Origin: Alisma plantago-aquatica
Lineage: Eukaryota > Streptophyta > Magnoliopsida > Alismatales > Alismataceae
NCBI GenBank assembly: GCA_963693085.1
Contig: OY856414.1
Location: 265,219,001-265,283,000, forward strand
Reading direction: 5' to 3'
Length of the DNA: 64,000 nt
This document shows, piece after piece, positions 1-12,724 of the stretch. The notes beneath the pieces were generated by a model. It saw only the letters and a program-made list of their open reading frames with translations. It did no database searches and was not told the origin of the DNA. Position 1 is the first letter of the stretch; each line of letters begins with the position of its first letter. Made by a program: the position numbers and the translations under genes.

Positions 1-2094
1 ATATAGTCGAAGAAAATGATATATATCCTTCTTTAAATTATCATGATATAATGGATGACAAGGTCCATAATATCAATGAGTGGTAAGTGACGTACCATGG
101 ATGAGAACCTTTTCCTAGAATGTTTAAAATTAGTAGAAAAGTTAAAAAAAATGAGGAATATCCCATGCTCAAAACCATATAGCATAGTGGTATTTCAGCA
201 TGCAACATGAAACACTACTAACAACTAATGCTTGGTAGAATAACATGATGTAAACATAGTCAATGATAGCCCATGTCCAAAATGACAAAGGATTGGATTA
301 TAAAAATAAAAAGGACCAGCTGCAGTACATATTTATTAGTGGATATGGTGTCTATTCGGATATAACACCAACAATAACATTGGACTTGAAACTAGGGAAT
401 GATGGAATTATCATGCATGTTGATCAAACTGAAGAAAAAAGGTGACTTGAATGCTCACACCATGCGCATGTTTTCAGTCATTGTCCATGCCGGCAGAAAA
501 GGGATAAACTATTTTAAAATAAGAACATGTTGCTTCCTATGGTAATAATCCATACATAGATCATTATTATGATCAAGTTTGTATTGTTAAGAATTCTACT
601 AGTAAAGGAGTTAAACATCACTTTATCCTTCCAACTTATGTGATATATCTTATGATGTTCTAATAGAGCTCTAAGTCCAATTTAAGATCCATAAAAAAGC
701 TCAATGATCAGCTCCGAACTAAAAAATTATCAGCAAAACTGTAGTTAAGAAAATACCCAAAACTGAGATTCTGAAAATCAGAAGAAATTGAGCCACAAGT
801 TATATAAAAGACAAGGTAATAGAACCCATTCAGTAGAGGTAATATCATCATAATGAAGGAACACATCTTTAGGAAAGTAGCACAAATTTGAAGAATGCTA
901 AAGATCTTCTTCAAAAACCCTTATGTGAAAACAGAGTAACCTTCTTCATGGATTCTATCTTAAAATTGTCACATAATAATTGTAAGCTCATTGGCTTCAA
1001 TTAAAATCCATTGTCAATCACTACATACTCCCATTGTTTCCCATTTGTTTGACATTGTTGTCGAGCATAAATTTTCTCATGTGCATATATGTACATAGGA
1101 TCCTAGAATAAATTACTATCATGAACTTTAAGATCAAAATTGAGTGCTTAACTTGTCTGGTAGTGAAAAAATATCTATATATAATAACACACGAGTAAAT
1201 CAGAATTTTTTTGAAGAAACAATACTCATAATTTTGTGGCTAGAATTCTTGTGCAATAAGTCATATTTTAGAACTATTTGATGACTCTTAGAGTATTCCT
1301 AAACAAAACAATGTTGCTCTCATTAATTTTATTACACATATAAAAAATCAATGGTATGATATATGTCTCAATTGTTATAGTTTAAAACTAACTAAAATAT
1401 CTTACCAATCAGTTGACGCCCCTGCTGAAAATTGGAGGAACATGGCAACACTAGAGCATGTCTGCACAAGAGTATGTTTACCCTTGCACTATAGAGAATG
1501 TAGAAATAAGTTAACACTGATTTCTAAACACGTCAATACAGATTTTGTAGGTTACTAGTTCAATCAAAATTGTGTTTACTTCAGCTTCATCACTACCATC
1601 ACAAATAAATTTTCCATGAATTTTAGTTGGACTCTATGGTCATCAAGAAACTTCATTCACCTCAAAATTTATAAGAAAGTGCATTGGACCATCACCCGTA
1701 ATAGATGTGTAGACCAACATCTGTAATGTCATTTAGACACTTAGATTGTATACATATAGAAAATGGGTTCAGTCATAAGTCCCCAAGGAAAGAAGATAAG
1801 ATTCTGATTACTTCACGGATATCAACCCAACTTATCCATGGTATAAAAGGGTGCTACATCAATAAAAACATAAGCCCATACCAACTATCAGAATTCATAC
1901 ACATCTAACATAATAAAAGCATGAGTATTAAATGCAACACATATCTTACCTACGAATTGCTATAGGTGCTCAGACACTATCTGAGCACCTACCTTGAACT
2001 TGAGTATTCAACCTTGACAACTCTAAATCATGGTTTTAAAGTTGAGGTGGAACACCACACTGGGCCAACATGTTCTTGAGTTTCTTAGTAGGGT

Positions 2095-2172
2095 AGCTTC
2101 TGAAATGGCTTCAACATCTATTAGATCATACTTAGCCAAGTCTCCTATCACCCAAGGATGTTGCAGAAACTG
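2095..2172 (-). pseudogene. Relic exon resembling the C-terminal end of a plant Ca2+/calmodulin-type protein kinase domain
   Basis: On the minus strand the frame reads QFLQHPWVIGDLAKYD followed by LIDVEAISE. HPWV plus GD.AK and D.E..S matches the last helix of the kinase domain and the junction after it in calcium-dependent kinases, most like CCaMK (HPWV-GD-AK pattern). A possible splice acceptor (GAAG before CAG) stands just upstream, and a GTAAG donor-like site lies about 100 bp further up, so it may be a captured exon. The expected following segment (RLQ.FNARRKLR in CCaMK) is not legible. No other kinase exon was recognised within 1-4476. It lies inside the putative CACTA element, so transposon gene capture is one explanation. 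Similarity is short and judged by eye. Confidence 0.3.
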
Positions 2173-4309
2173 CTTCAGTATGAATAAACAAATTATATAA
2201 GCATAACTATGCACATTGAGTGCAAAATATGAACTAAGAAGAAATTATTCTTACGTCCCCAACATGGCTCTATGATAAAATCTACAGAAAAACAATGTTG
2301 GTTGAAGGTTACTTGAATTGTATTTAGCTTTCCAATAAATAACAATCCATCATCTTTAGGAAAGGTAATGACACAATATAGGGTGTTACTAGTGGTATTG
2401 ATGGCATTCATAAGTCATTTTAGTTTTGACTTCACTTGATCTACCAACCATTCAAGATCCCCAAACACTAGGCATACAAGAAAAGACCAGGGATGATTGA
2501 TTTTGTATAGGAATCGTACAAGTCCTATAGAGCATTAACTGAAAGATATGACCATATCTTTGGAGAAAAGACCAGATCTGATTGATTTCAGAGAATATGG
2601 TCAAAGGGGAATGTACCACCTCAAAGTTAGAATAGATATTGAGATAAGATATTAATGAGAGTTTGGAGGAGAACCACGAATATGGTTGAGGTACAATTCA
2701 TGTATTCAACAGATACAATGATATCAAACAATAGTGAAAGAACATAAGGCAAAATTTCACAGAAAAAAACTATGCACAAGTCGAGTACCCTCTAATATAG
2801 AATATGACATTTGGATTTTCCTGCAAGTTGGAGTGTGGGTTATCTGGCAACATGTTGTTGTCAATACCATCTCATGTTGATGGAGCTAACAAACTACTAC
2901 TATATGGTAGACACAATTTTAAAAATGTCTGGAAGATCTTAAGATCGATCAAAATCCCTTAAAGGGTTTACCAAGGAAAATCTCTCACACATAACAGAGG
3001 TCATAAAAAAATAGTCCATGTTATTTCTCAGTCTGTAGTGGGAAAATAAAATAGGGAAACTACTACTCTACAATAGATAAGAGTCGTTTAGATTCCCTAA
3101 CCTCATACCACGTCAAATTCATCAATTTTTTTCTATTCCACAACAAATAATGTGATATGTAACACTAGGACCATGAATCAATAGATATACAAAACAAACG
3201 TTGTTACTGCTATGGAAAATACTTCAAGTATATATACTACATTTCTATATCTCAAACTATAAATATTGCATCTTTCACACAGAATTCTGGGAATGCAGAG
3301 TTTCATGATATAATGTTTTAGATGGACATTGGGGAAAGATTAAGATTTGTCACCCTTTAGGTATATAATTTAGAGTCTATATATAAGTAACGAGGTATAC
3401 TGATTTAAGGACATAAAACTACAACATATTAATCACACTAACATTACACTGCTTTACCCCCATTAGTCCATAACTCGAATAGAGTACCTTATTCTCCTAC
3501 CGTCAAGGTCGTGCCATCTATAGTCCCCTGATATTATCTCTATTTTCCTACCCTGTCACAAGAAGTCTTGATATGTGTTTGTTGCTAATTGTCTTATATA
3601 AAGCTTTTAGCTTAGCATCCGACATTGTATCCATATTTTTACTAGCCAGTAAGGCTACTACGTTGGGATAAAATGAGGGACTCATAGGATAACGTATAAG
3701 CAGGTGTTTATCACCATTACAATTGATTTAGGATAGAATAGTTCCTTAGACCTTTTGGAAGTGAAGTGTTCAGTGTTAATCCCAGTGGTTGGCTGTTGTG
3801 ACACAACATTGCTATGTAGAAACAACAAATCTTGGTCATGCCTCACGCATTTTTTCTGGAAGCTTAATAAATTTTTACTAAATACAGAAATCCATACCAA
3901 AATGACGTTTTGCACAAGACGTAGAGATATGTTCAGTAGATTTTCCCAAATGCTAGTTTCCTACCTTCATGCAGTAGCGCTCTTTAGGTCTGGTTTCCTC
4001 TCACTCCTCTTCCACATACATGTTTTCCTAGTCTCCAGGCATGCGAGAGGAGATCGAGAACGTGAGGGAGCAAATGAGGGTGAGAGGGAGAAAGCACAAT
4101 CAGATTAGGGGTTGATGGGTGGAGGATAAGAGAGTGAGATTGAGATAAATATGGGGGTGCTACCAGGATGGACGGGGTGGGGGAAGAGGGGTACATGCGA
4201 AGTGGTGTGCCACACGAATAGGAGTGGGAGTAACACGCAGAATATTTTGAATTTTTGGGTATTTGATTATTTTGGAAGGGGAGGATACAAAGAGAGGATT
4301 TGGAAGGAG

Positions 4310-4476
4310 TATGATTTTGTAGTACTTTGTTATATGTAGTCCATATTGTAGTTATATCAATCAACTATATTTGTTTTGGCTACATTTTTATAATTTGTAA
4401 ATAAAACTACTTTTAAACTACAAATACAGTACTTGTAGTTAAATTAATTGTAGTTAAAGCATACATTTTTGTAGTG
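4310..4476. repeat. Subterminal TTGTAGT repeats next to the CACTA-like end
   Basis: In the last ~165 bp before 4476, TTGTAGT or its complement ACTACAA recurs about six times in both orientations, for example near 4316, 4349, 4419, 4432, 4448 and 4469. Short repeats close to the ends, in both directions, are typical transposase-binding regions of CACTA elements. This supports the call for 1-4476 but does not prove it. Confidence 0.4.
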
Positions 4477-5622
4477 ATCTTACTAAATCTTCTTTTATTA
4501 ATTAACTTTAATCTTTACAAGTTCCACTTTACTATTTGTCCAATTTTAGATAATCTTAAAATGTCGAAAAACAAAACGTCGGTCAGTATAAATGAATATA
4601 CTGGTATGTGGGGACAAACAAAATATTTCTCATAAGCTTTAACAACCTAATCATATCAAGTAGTTGTTAACAATGCAAGATTATGTTTTCAATGTGACTT
4701 CCCAACCGCTTTTACTCATCCTCTGGGATACCCTCTCTTAGGGTTTAGTCCTTGTAAGGGACTTAAGGCTACCTTCTCCATCTTGAGCTTGGTACCTGGT
4801 GTCACCTCTCTGGGTGCCCAATGATCTTCTGTCTGGGGCTTGACCATTTCAGACCTTCCCTTCTGGGCTTGGTCTTGCATTATACATCCATAGATGGTAT
4901 GTAGGTTCGAGACAGTCACATATATACTTAAGTTGTAATAATCATATTCACTTTAAAGATTGCAGAAATAAAAGCATCCAAATAGTTTATTTCCATTGCA
5001 ATCGATAAAACATCAAGAAAATGCAAAGAAACTAAAGCGTGTACTCATAATTAACCACATACCTGATTTGGGGATTTCACAAGAAATAAGCACAGTCCAA
5101 TCCAATCAGGCAGTCCAACAAGCAAGCAAGCCAATCACACAAAAGAATAGAATCTTGAAAAGCGTGTACAACCTATTTACTACATACTCATCAAGAACTT
5201 ACTTTATTGCCTTGGAATTACTTTCCAGGGTTTCTAATCCAAATTAGGGTTCCATTAGGGTTCCTTTAGATCTATTTACAACTTTCCTCTTTTATTTCCA
5301 CAAAACCCTAAAACAATAGTTCTAGGTTCAAAACCCTAATTACTCACTTATTCACATTAAAACTTCTTTTCATCAATTTGGCTTAGGATTAACTTAATAT
5401 CACTTTTATATAAGAAATCTCAAAATATATCTCATTAGAAACCATTAACACCTAGATTAGGGTTTCTAATCCCATTAATGCATATTAACATATCAAACCC
5501 TAAATTAGGTTGTTAAGCATATGGATCATTCTATTTATACATCAAATCATCTTTTTACTAACAACAGGTTAATTTGCTCATAGATCATCCATATCAATAT
5601 TCTCAATTTCATTAATCATAAA

Positions 5623-6505
5623 ATGCCCCAAAATGGGATTAAAGTGCCAAAAGTGGGCTAAAATGGCTAATAATGGGGTTTATGTACCTATTTTTCAGTG
5701 TTATAGCAATTTGAGCAAAAATTACATTTATGTTCCTAATTTATAGGTTAATGCAACCAAAATGCGGTTAAAGAGCCTAAAAATATGGTTAATGCACCCA
5801 CTTGTCATTTTTTTACCTTTTTTTAGCCTAATTTACTATTATGTGGCTAATATATAGAAATGTGCCCAAAATAGGTTGAAGTGCCTAAAGTGGGTTAAAG
5901 TGCATAAGCGGTTAATCTGCCTACTTGTTAGTGTATTCCCTAATTTATATACCACTGTGCCCCAAAGTGGGTAAAAGTGCCTAAAAGTGGGTCAAAATCT
6001 CTAAAAATGGGGTTTATGCGCCTATTTGTAGTGTACTGGCACTTTGAGCCTAATTAACTATTATGTGCCTAATAAATAGGAAATGTGCCCAAAATTGTTT
6101 TGAAGTGACTAATAGTGGGTTAAAGGACCTAAGAAAAGTGGTTAATCTGCCTACTTGTCAGAATAGCACCTAATTTATAGGCCAATGCCCCCAAAAATGT
6201 GGTTCAAGCCCCCAAAAATGTCGCTAAAGCACCTAAAAATGGGGTTACTGCACCCAATTGACAATATCATGCCTTTTTAGCCTAATTTACTATTATGCAC
6301 CTAAGAACTAGGAAATGCGCCCAATAATGGGTTGAAGTGCCAAATGGTGGGTTAAAGAGCCTAAGATGTCAATGTAGTGCCTTTTTAGCCTAATTTACTA
6401 TTATTTACCTAATAAACTGGAAATGCGCCCAAATGGGTTGAAATGCCTAAAAGTGGGTTAAAGCACCTAAGAATGGGGTTAATCTGCCTACTTGTTTTTT
6501 TAGTT
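5623..6505. repeat. Degenerate ~112-bp minisatellite inside one LTR
   Basis: About eight imperfect copies. The anchor (G)CCTA(C/T)TTGT or a near variant falls at about 5687, 5797, 5920, 6020, 6150, 6259, 6369 and 6486, so spacing is 100-130 bp. Inside each unit, phrases such as AAGTGGGTTAAAGTGCCTAA and TTTACTATTATGTGCCTAAT recur. The equivalent point of the other G1 LTR (about 14080) has nothing of the kind, so the array arose or was inserted in this LTR only. No reading frame. Confidence 0.85.
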
Positions 6506-7201
6506 CCTAATTATGAAATCATTAAATATGGTAACTTTAGGTATTTTTCAAACTACGACCAAATTCAGACTCTAAAACTATTTTTATTGAACTCCTCACA
6601 TTCTCCTGATTAATTTTCATATATTGGTTGTCCTAATCAAAGTTACCACTAATTAATTACAAATTTGCAAGGAAATTACCTTTAGGTCAATGATAGCATG
6701 CCACATCAGCGTTGTGGTCTGCTCTTCTCTTTTCCACATGGACCCCGACCAGCTAATGGGATTTGTCCCTCTCAATGATCCACTCCATCGTGGTTGAGTT
6801 GAATTAGTAATATGAAGTACCATTCTACCCTTCCTTCTCTACATCAGGGTCGGGGTATGCTGGTAATTGTCCACTTCATCTTCTTCATCCCCTTCATGAC
6901 TCGGCCTAGTCTCTCTTCATGCCACAGAGTCAATCAAAAGGTTGACTTGGAGCTATAGGGCTCTGGCGAGGCCATCAAAGGCGCCATCAACCCCACAAGG
7001 TCAAACCGAACTCAAGGGCATCACTAGATGTGCCAGAGAGGCATGAGAACGGGAGAAACTCCGAGTATGCCTGTCGGTGGACACAGGGGATCGGTGGTCT
7101 ATTCGCTTGATAGAAGGATAGATCCTCACACCCTGGATGTGTAGGAATATGTGAATAGTTGGGGTGGTGAGTATCCTCTCTCGTCTCGAGATTTTGGGGG
7201 G

Positions 7202-7209
7202 CTTATATA
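7202..7209 (-). promoter_or_regulatory. TATA box of the G1 3' LTR
   Basis: On the minus strand the sequence reads TATATAAG within TTGCCTATATAAGCC. The same position in the other LTR (14788-14795) also keeps TATATAAG. It is the only TATA-like site I noticed at matching positions of both LTRs and is taken as the U3 promoter. Confidence 0.55.
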
Positions 7210-8090
7210 GGCAAGAGGGCTAGCAATAGGATTCCTGCGGCTGCAATGGAGTTCTAACTCTAATGGGAAATTAGGGAAATCCCAAAAATACCTGAAAACT
7301 AAGGAAATAGGGGGTCCTCTAGTCTGGTTTTCCCTCCTGAAATTGAAAACCAACTTCTTAGGACTCCTGGTAGATCAGAGAGAGAGGTACATAGAGTCCA
7401 TCCCACGATTTACTATTCCCCCTTTCCTAAATCGATCTGGAGGTAGGTGATAAGTTCTCCACCACCAGATCCTCAATTGGATGGCCAACAAGTGACGTGA
7501 TGTCATCATGGGCCGGGCCCAAGAATCCTAAATCAAATGTAAATCGTGACATTCAAATATGTCCTTCTTACTTTAAGAAATATTACAAAAATCATATCTC
7601 TTAAATAACTTATCCGTTTGATCTCAAATTTTAGTGGAAAGTTCATAATGACTTTATACTTGTGTGCCAAATTTGGGACTCAAATATGAAAGCATGAGAG
7701 ACTTTTCTTCATATGCAAATTATCACTTATTAAGGCATATTTTATGCATATTTTCTCTCTCCTATTCTTTTATATTCCTTATTTGGATTCCTTTTACCAA
7801 TAGAAACCTTTTGAATTAAAAATCTCATCCATGATGAGTCAATCACACCTCTTTCTACATATTTCTCATTATCTCCAATTTCTTTCTTAATATGCATTAT
7901 TTGATTTCTTCTTTCTCTTTTAAACATATTGGACTTATTAACATAATATGATTCATGAAATCACATGCACAATGGAAATATTGCAAAGGAAATCCATTCA
8001 ATACACATAAATCATACAATTCCCATAATCATACATTTATTGAGGAAATTGCATTTCTAACCATATGAACCCAAAATTGGGGTTGTAACA

Positions 8091-8104
8091 TCCTTCCCCT
8101 CTTA
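8091..8104 (-). other. G1 polypurine tract
   Basis: On the minus strand TAAGAGGGGAAGGA lies immediately before the LTR start TGTTACAACC. This is the usual place and composition of the plus-strand primer of a gypsy element. It overlaps the 3' end of the pol frame. Confidence 0.8.
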
Positions 8105-8438
8105 TAGGAATTTCGCCCTCAAAGTTCCACCAAACATACAAACAATCAGGATGAGAATTTTGCATGTCCATCCTCAGCTCCCATGTGGCTTCATCCTCTC
8201 CATGGTTCTTCCAAAGAACCTTTATCATCTTATTTCTTACATCTGAGTTCTCTCTCACCTTGGTATCTCGTACCCTTGTAGGTGACTCAGGATATGTTGG
8301 CCTCCCTTGAAGCTCAATAGGTTCAATGCTCAGTACATGGATCAGGTACATCACATAGTGCTCTAGATCAAACTCATGGAACACATCATACATAATGTTA
8401 TCCAGAGGGGTAAGGCTAAACATAAGCAACTCCACCAA
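8091..8438 (-). pseudogene. G1 pol C-terminus with chromodomain
   Basis: An open minus-strand stretch of about 116 codons reads like the chromodomain tail of plant chromovirus integrase. It contains IEPIELQGRPTYPE, then RVRDTKVRENSDVRNK, then IKVLWKNHGEDEATWEL. The last is the conserved V-L-W-x-x-H-G-x-x-E-A-T-W-E core. In the family this domain guides integration to chromatin. The frame runs into the purine tract and LTR (the terminal residues NPNFGF are LTR-encoded), as expected. Upstream it loses its frame. Clear homology, not functional. Confidence 0.85.
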
Positions 8439-9049
8439 TCCATCTCAAATGGACCCATGTATCGGGGACTTAGCTTCCTTAGCTATAGCTCAGAGGGGTC
8501 AGGTTTTTCATAACACATGTTCACCCACAGTGAAATGCATGTCAGTTTGCTTCACATCAGCATGTGACTCCTATCGATCATGGGCTTTCTAAGCCATTGC
8601 TCGATCAAAGTGACTTCATCTGCATATACTGTGATCTCTTTGACCTTCACAAGGTCCTCTCATCGACATTATCTAAGTGAAGCGGTGACTGGCACAACCT
8701 CCCTTACAGAGCTTCATACATCCCAATATTGGCTATGGTGGCTATCATAACAAGCAAACTCTACTAGGGGCAAGAACTGCTCCCATGAATCACACTGAAC
8801 GAGCACACATGCTCTCATCAGACCCTCTAAAGTCTAGATCATACTCTCTTGACTGTCCATCAGTTAGGGGTGATATGTTGTGCTCAACTTCAAGTTAGCA
8901 TCGAGTTCTTCATGTACCTACTTCCACCACATGGAAGTGAACTTGAGGTCATGCTCAACTTATTGAACTCAGATTATGGTGTAGTTGAACTATCTCTCTC
9001 TCATATATATATAGTTCAACCAGATTTGTCACACTAGCAAGGCTCTCTC

Positions 9050-9260
9050 TTAGGTAAGGGATTAAGTCAACTTGGTAAGGCGATCCACCATAACCCATAT
9101 TGCATCATGATATATGTTGGTCCTGGGGAGACCCACCACATTGTCCATGGTGATCTACTCCCATCCCTCTCAGGGACTCCTTATTATCTGTAGCAACTCA
9201 TTGGGTTACTGGTGTTTGGCCTTCACCCTCTAGCATGTATGGCGACAAGACACATGCAAC
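9050..9260 (-). pseudogene. G1 integrase catalytic-core remnant
   Basis: Minus-strand translation, allowing stops, gives C..C then RVKAKHQ, then ITMDNVVGLPRT and DAIWVMVDRLTKL. These match the end of the zinc-binding domain (C-x-x-C..VKAEHQ) and the first catalytic Asp region (I-x-M-D-F-V-x-G-L-P) of gypsy integrases. The first Asp is present. The second Asp and the Glu, expected between about 8450 and 9000, were not legible. Position relative to the chromodomain is correct. Confidence 0.75.
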
Positions 9261-12200
9261 TCTATATACTTCTTCATCTCAGGTCTTCAAAGTACTACTT
9301 CAAACTTTAACTATCTTAGTAGTACCAGGGTGTATGGTGTACTTAAATCATGAGCTTCTTGCATGGCATGATTCCTTAAGGTTGACTCCTCAGAAACCCT
9401 AAAATACTCTAGTAGATTTCACCACCTTCTTTTCTTGAGAGGTGTATATGAGGTTCTTACAACCATCCTTCTATCTCATCAAGCTCTGGGCTGGCTAACT
9501 GGGTATTCACCAACTTGACCAATGGTTCTGGTTGTATCTGAGTGTTATCCATACATATCTCATCTTAGGGTTCGCCTAACAACCTCTTCCAGTCTCTCTA
9601 CTGGCTAAACAAGACAACTACATACCTGAGCTGTATTCAGTTGAGGACATCTCATTACCACCTAAGCTTCCTTACGTGCTAGGTGATGGCAAAGACATAA
9701 ACCCTAATATACCCCACTCATCATCCTCATCTCAGGTTTTGGTCTAACTGAGTCAAGAAAAATTCAAGCTCGTCATCTCAGTTATCAAACTCAAACTTAT
9801 AACTCATACATTCCATAATGCTTCCAGGGAGGTACTTCCTCATATTACCTTTGTTTTCTTTGTGTTTCCAAACCATCTATCCACATACTCTCAAAAGGTG
9901 TGGTACTTCCTCTATCCTCAAACATCATAGAAATGTTTCAACTCATATCTCCTCTATCCTTAGTATATGGCATGCATTTTTTCATGTCTTTCACACCCAT
10001 AAAGAGAGGAAATAAGCATTTGGTTGCAGTCCAAATACAGAGTTCATCCCGTTCCAAGAGTAGAGATAGTGCATCACACATCACCATTACACCTCCCTAT
10101 CTAAGTTGAAATGTACATCACATGTCTCCACACCATAAATATTTCAAATTTATATTTACATCCATGGAAAGGCTCTTCCCAGACACTCTTGGGTCATCAT
10201 ATTACTCATACATAATCCTTAGTCCTTTCCTCAAGGTCTCTAGGGTGTCAGTACTTTTGGGGTCATCCCTCTTCCCTTATGCTTCCAGGGAGTGCCTCCC
10301 TCATTTGCCCTTGGGCCCCATGAACTCATGAAGGTTGTCAACCTCCTAACCCATGGTCCTCGGGCAAAGATAGTTGTTACCTCCCAACCCTATGGTCTTG
10401 TGCATCTAGGGAAATAGACAACTCCTACTCCCATCAGTCTTATCCCTACCTAACCTTAGTTTTGACTTTAGGACTCTATCATGGTACATCTCAAACTTGA
10501 ATCCTCACTCGTATCTCCATCATCTCTTTGGGCATGCATGGTTGAACTTACATCCTTTCATAGGGATCATGGTGACCTACCTAACTTGGTATGGCCCCTT
10601 ACAAGTTACCTCCATGGCAACCTATCCTCATGCCCCTTAGAGATGGTCACACATGGGTATGTAGATTTTTGCTCATATTATGTGCTCTCCAGTTAGCTCA
10701 TCAAGCTCCTATGAGAGACCTCTTTAGGTTACCTCAAACCTAAAAAAAAGTTGGTACTTTCCCTACAGAAGGGTCCCTTCCCAGGGTGGGAGAAAACTAT
10801 CTCTTGATAGTAACAAAGGTCATAAACATCCTTACTTCCAAGGTTTACATCATCATGTGCATGCTTAGCCCTATCACACTACTTATGCATGTAGCTATCA
10901 AGAAGACAACCGACTAAGCCATTCTAAGTTACTTGGTATGTCATTCTTGTTCCTCATTCCTTAAAGTTGGCCAATCTCATACATATGTCACCAACATGTG
11001 TGAGGGGTTCATCAAACATATACCTCATTTCTGGTGGAGTTTCCTTTGCTCTAACACATGAGGTGCCATGCTCAATTTCCATGAACTCATACATCCTTGT
11101 AAGCATCATGTGCACCAGGTACTACTACTTTCCCTCTTTGGTCTAGGAACCCCAGGTTCACTTCCTATGCATCAGATGTCTAACTGCATGCTCAGTTGTT
11201 CAACCATGAACCAAACATGTAGAAGATATGGCATATACTTCCTACCATTCTTCCACGTGAACAACACCCTAGAGTCCCACACTAGGACAGACAATTGGGT
11301 ACGAGACCTTACAACTTGTTACCTTACCCCTTCAGGGTCTAAGGAACTCTCCTTTCAACACCTAAAAGGAAGGCACCTATAACATATGTACATCGGTTCA
11401 AGAAGCCTCTTTCCCATTCTAGGGTTTGGTTCCTATAAAGACAACCAAGGTATGACAACCCTCTAAGGTTCATACATAAGGCAACCACATACTTATAATT
11501 AGGGTCACCCATTCTAGGCCACATCATACCCAACTTCTCATGATACATCATGTCTTGGAGTCAAGGTGTCCAACCTTCCTCAATGGGTCTCACTCTCTCT
11601 CTAGATCTATCCTTACAACTGGTCCTACTACTGGAGGTTCTCTCTTAGAAGATGGTTCAACCTCTTGAAGATACATGTCCATCCCTACTTGGGTAAAACA
11701 TACAATCAAAACATCTATCTGGTCAAGGTCATCCAAAGCTATGCATGCTCAACTCATAAACTATCAGGCATAACCCTATCTGGATTAGGTCTAACACCTA
11801 CTGTCAGCCTTGTTGTCATTCTCTTCAATGTAGGTGTATGCCTCTTTTCTAGTCATATATGTCTGTTAGGGTTCCTATACAGTCATCACTAACCTCCTCG
11901 ATGAGGGAGCTATCCCTCACCCTATCAGGCACAACCCTCCCAAGGTCGGGTCGCCAAAAGGCACTAGAGGTCAGACAACCACCCATAGATCATGCTCTTC
12001 ATGTGTACTCAAAACCTTTACATAAATCATGCATGCCTAACCAACGTACTTGAAGGTATATAAGACTAAGGTATCCATCTTGTCTTGTCATCCCTTTCTC
12101 TAACATCCACTTAGGGTTTGGGTTGAGCCTCATCCTCAGAGGATGCATCAGGTCTCTACCTCTTTCTGGAGACATCTTCCTCTAAGGACAAATCTCTCCT

Positions 12201-12710
12201 CATCCTCTTATAAGAAGGTCTAACCTCAGAGCTCTCCTGAGGGCATGAAAACACACGACATGCAACCTTAAGCATGTAACTACTCTTTAGTTTTTGCTTA
12301 AAATATTAAAACTGTTGTCCATGACATCTTATTTACATGCTTTTCATTATTTGGTGGAGGATTCCTTAATCCTTATTAATCTTATCCCAAACACAACAGG
12401 GGTGTGGAGAGAGAGAAACCCTTAGCACTTAGAATCCTATATGAATTAGGGTTGAGAAGGGAAGAGGATAGATGAGAGAGTCCTAGAGGTATCTTATTTC
12501 GAGTCAAATCCTCCGATTTTGGCCAGGCAGTCATATGGAATTCGGGAGTCCTCGTAGACTGACTAGCGGGGTGGAGGAAAATCTTGCTAGCCCCCAGATC
12601 GTGATCCTTTTTTAGACACCTCAATCATTGGAAAATCCTCTAATAACTCCCTTGGGTTCTAAAGAGTTTGTAAAATTAAATAATTATTAGAGATTAAATG
12701 GAAAACCATC
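9261..12710 (-). pseudogene. G1 decayed gag-pol interior (protease/RT/RNase H not legible)
   Basis: This is the place of gag, protease, reverse transcriptase and RNase H, running from right to left. I could not recognise an RT or protease motif on the minus strand, so decay or rearrangement is heavy. Near 12160-12270 the minus strand has an ATG followed by an Arg-rich start (MSPERGRD) of the style seen at chromovirus Gag N-termini, but this is weak. Plus-strand frames of 60-100 codons here are chance. At ~4.6 kb the whole interior is somewhat short for this family, which suggests internal deletion. Confidence 0.5.
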
Positions 12711-12722
12711 ACTCTGATACCA
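12711..12722 (-). other. G1 primer-binding site, tRNA-iMet type
   Basis: On the minus strand TGGTATCAGAGT follows the end of the 5' LTR after two bases. TGGTATCAGAGC is the complement of the plant initiator tRNA-Met 3' end, so only the last base differs. It fixes the orientation of G1 and its LTR edge at 12725. Confidence 0.85.
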
Positions 12723-12724
12723 AT

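Larger units (their letters stand above)
1..4476. mobile_element. Right-hand part of a probable CACTA-type DNA transposon
   Basis: The sequence up to 4476 ends in ACATTTTTGTAGTG, whose reverse complement CACTACAAAAATGT resembles the CACTACAA terminus of plant CACTA (En/Spm) transposons. Directly after it, at 4477, the left LTR of gypsy element G1 resumes at a point matching 12934 in the other LTR, so this is an exact insertion boundary inside that LTR. The missing first ~209 bp of the LTR and the opposite CACTA end are not in the window, so the element should be longer than 4.4 kb. I recognised no transposase. The rest is A/T-rich with short random frames, apart from a kinase-like relic near 2.1 kb. 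A non-CACTA insertion is possible. Confidence 0.4.
4477..8090 (-). repeat. G1 3' LTR, interrupted and carrying a private minisatellite
   Basis: This copy matches 12934-15680 nearly throughout, for example the runs around GTTGGTATGTGGGGACAAAC and the shared TATA region. It differs in two ways. About 209 bp at its left edge are missing, replaced by the CACTA-like end at 4476. It also carries ~880 bp of extra tandem sequence at about 5623-6505. The LTR begins, on the minus strand, at 8090 with TGTTACAACC directly after the purine tract. Confidence 0.85.

Noticed and set aside
3755..4364. Frames of 117 codons (plus) and 126 codons (minus) overlapping each other
   Set aside because: Both come from a biased purine/pyrimidine stretch (GAGAGGGAG); no domain or splice support.
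8395..12053. Several plus-strand frames of 60-104 codons
   Set aside because: They are antisense to the G1 interior; the minus strand carries the integrase and chromodomain remnants.
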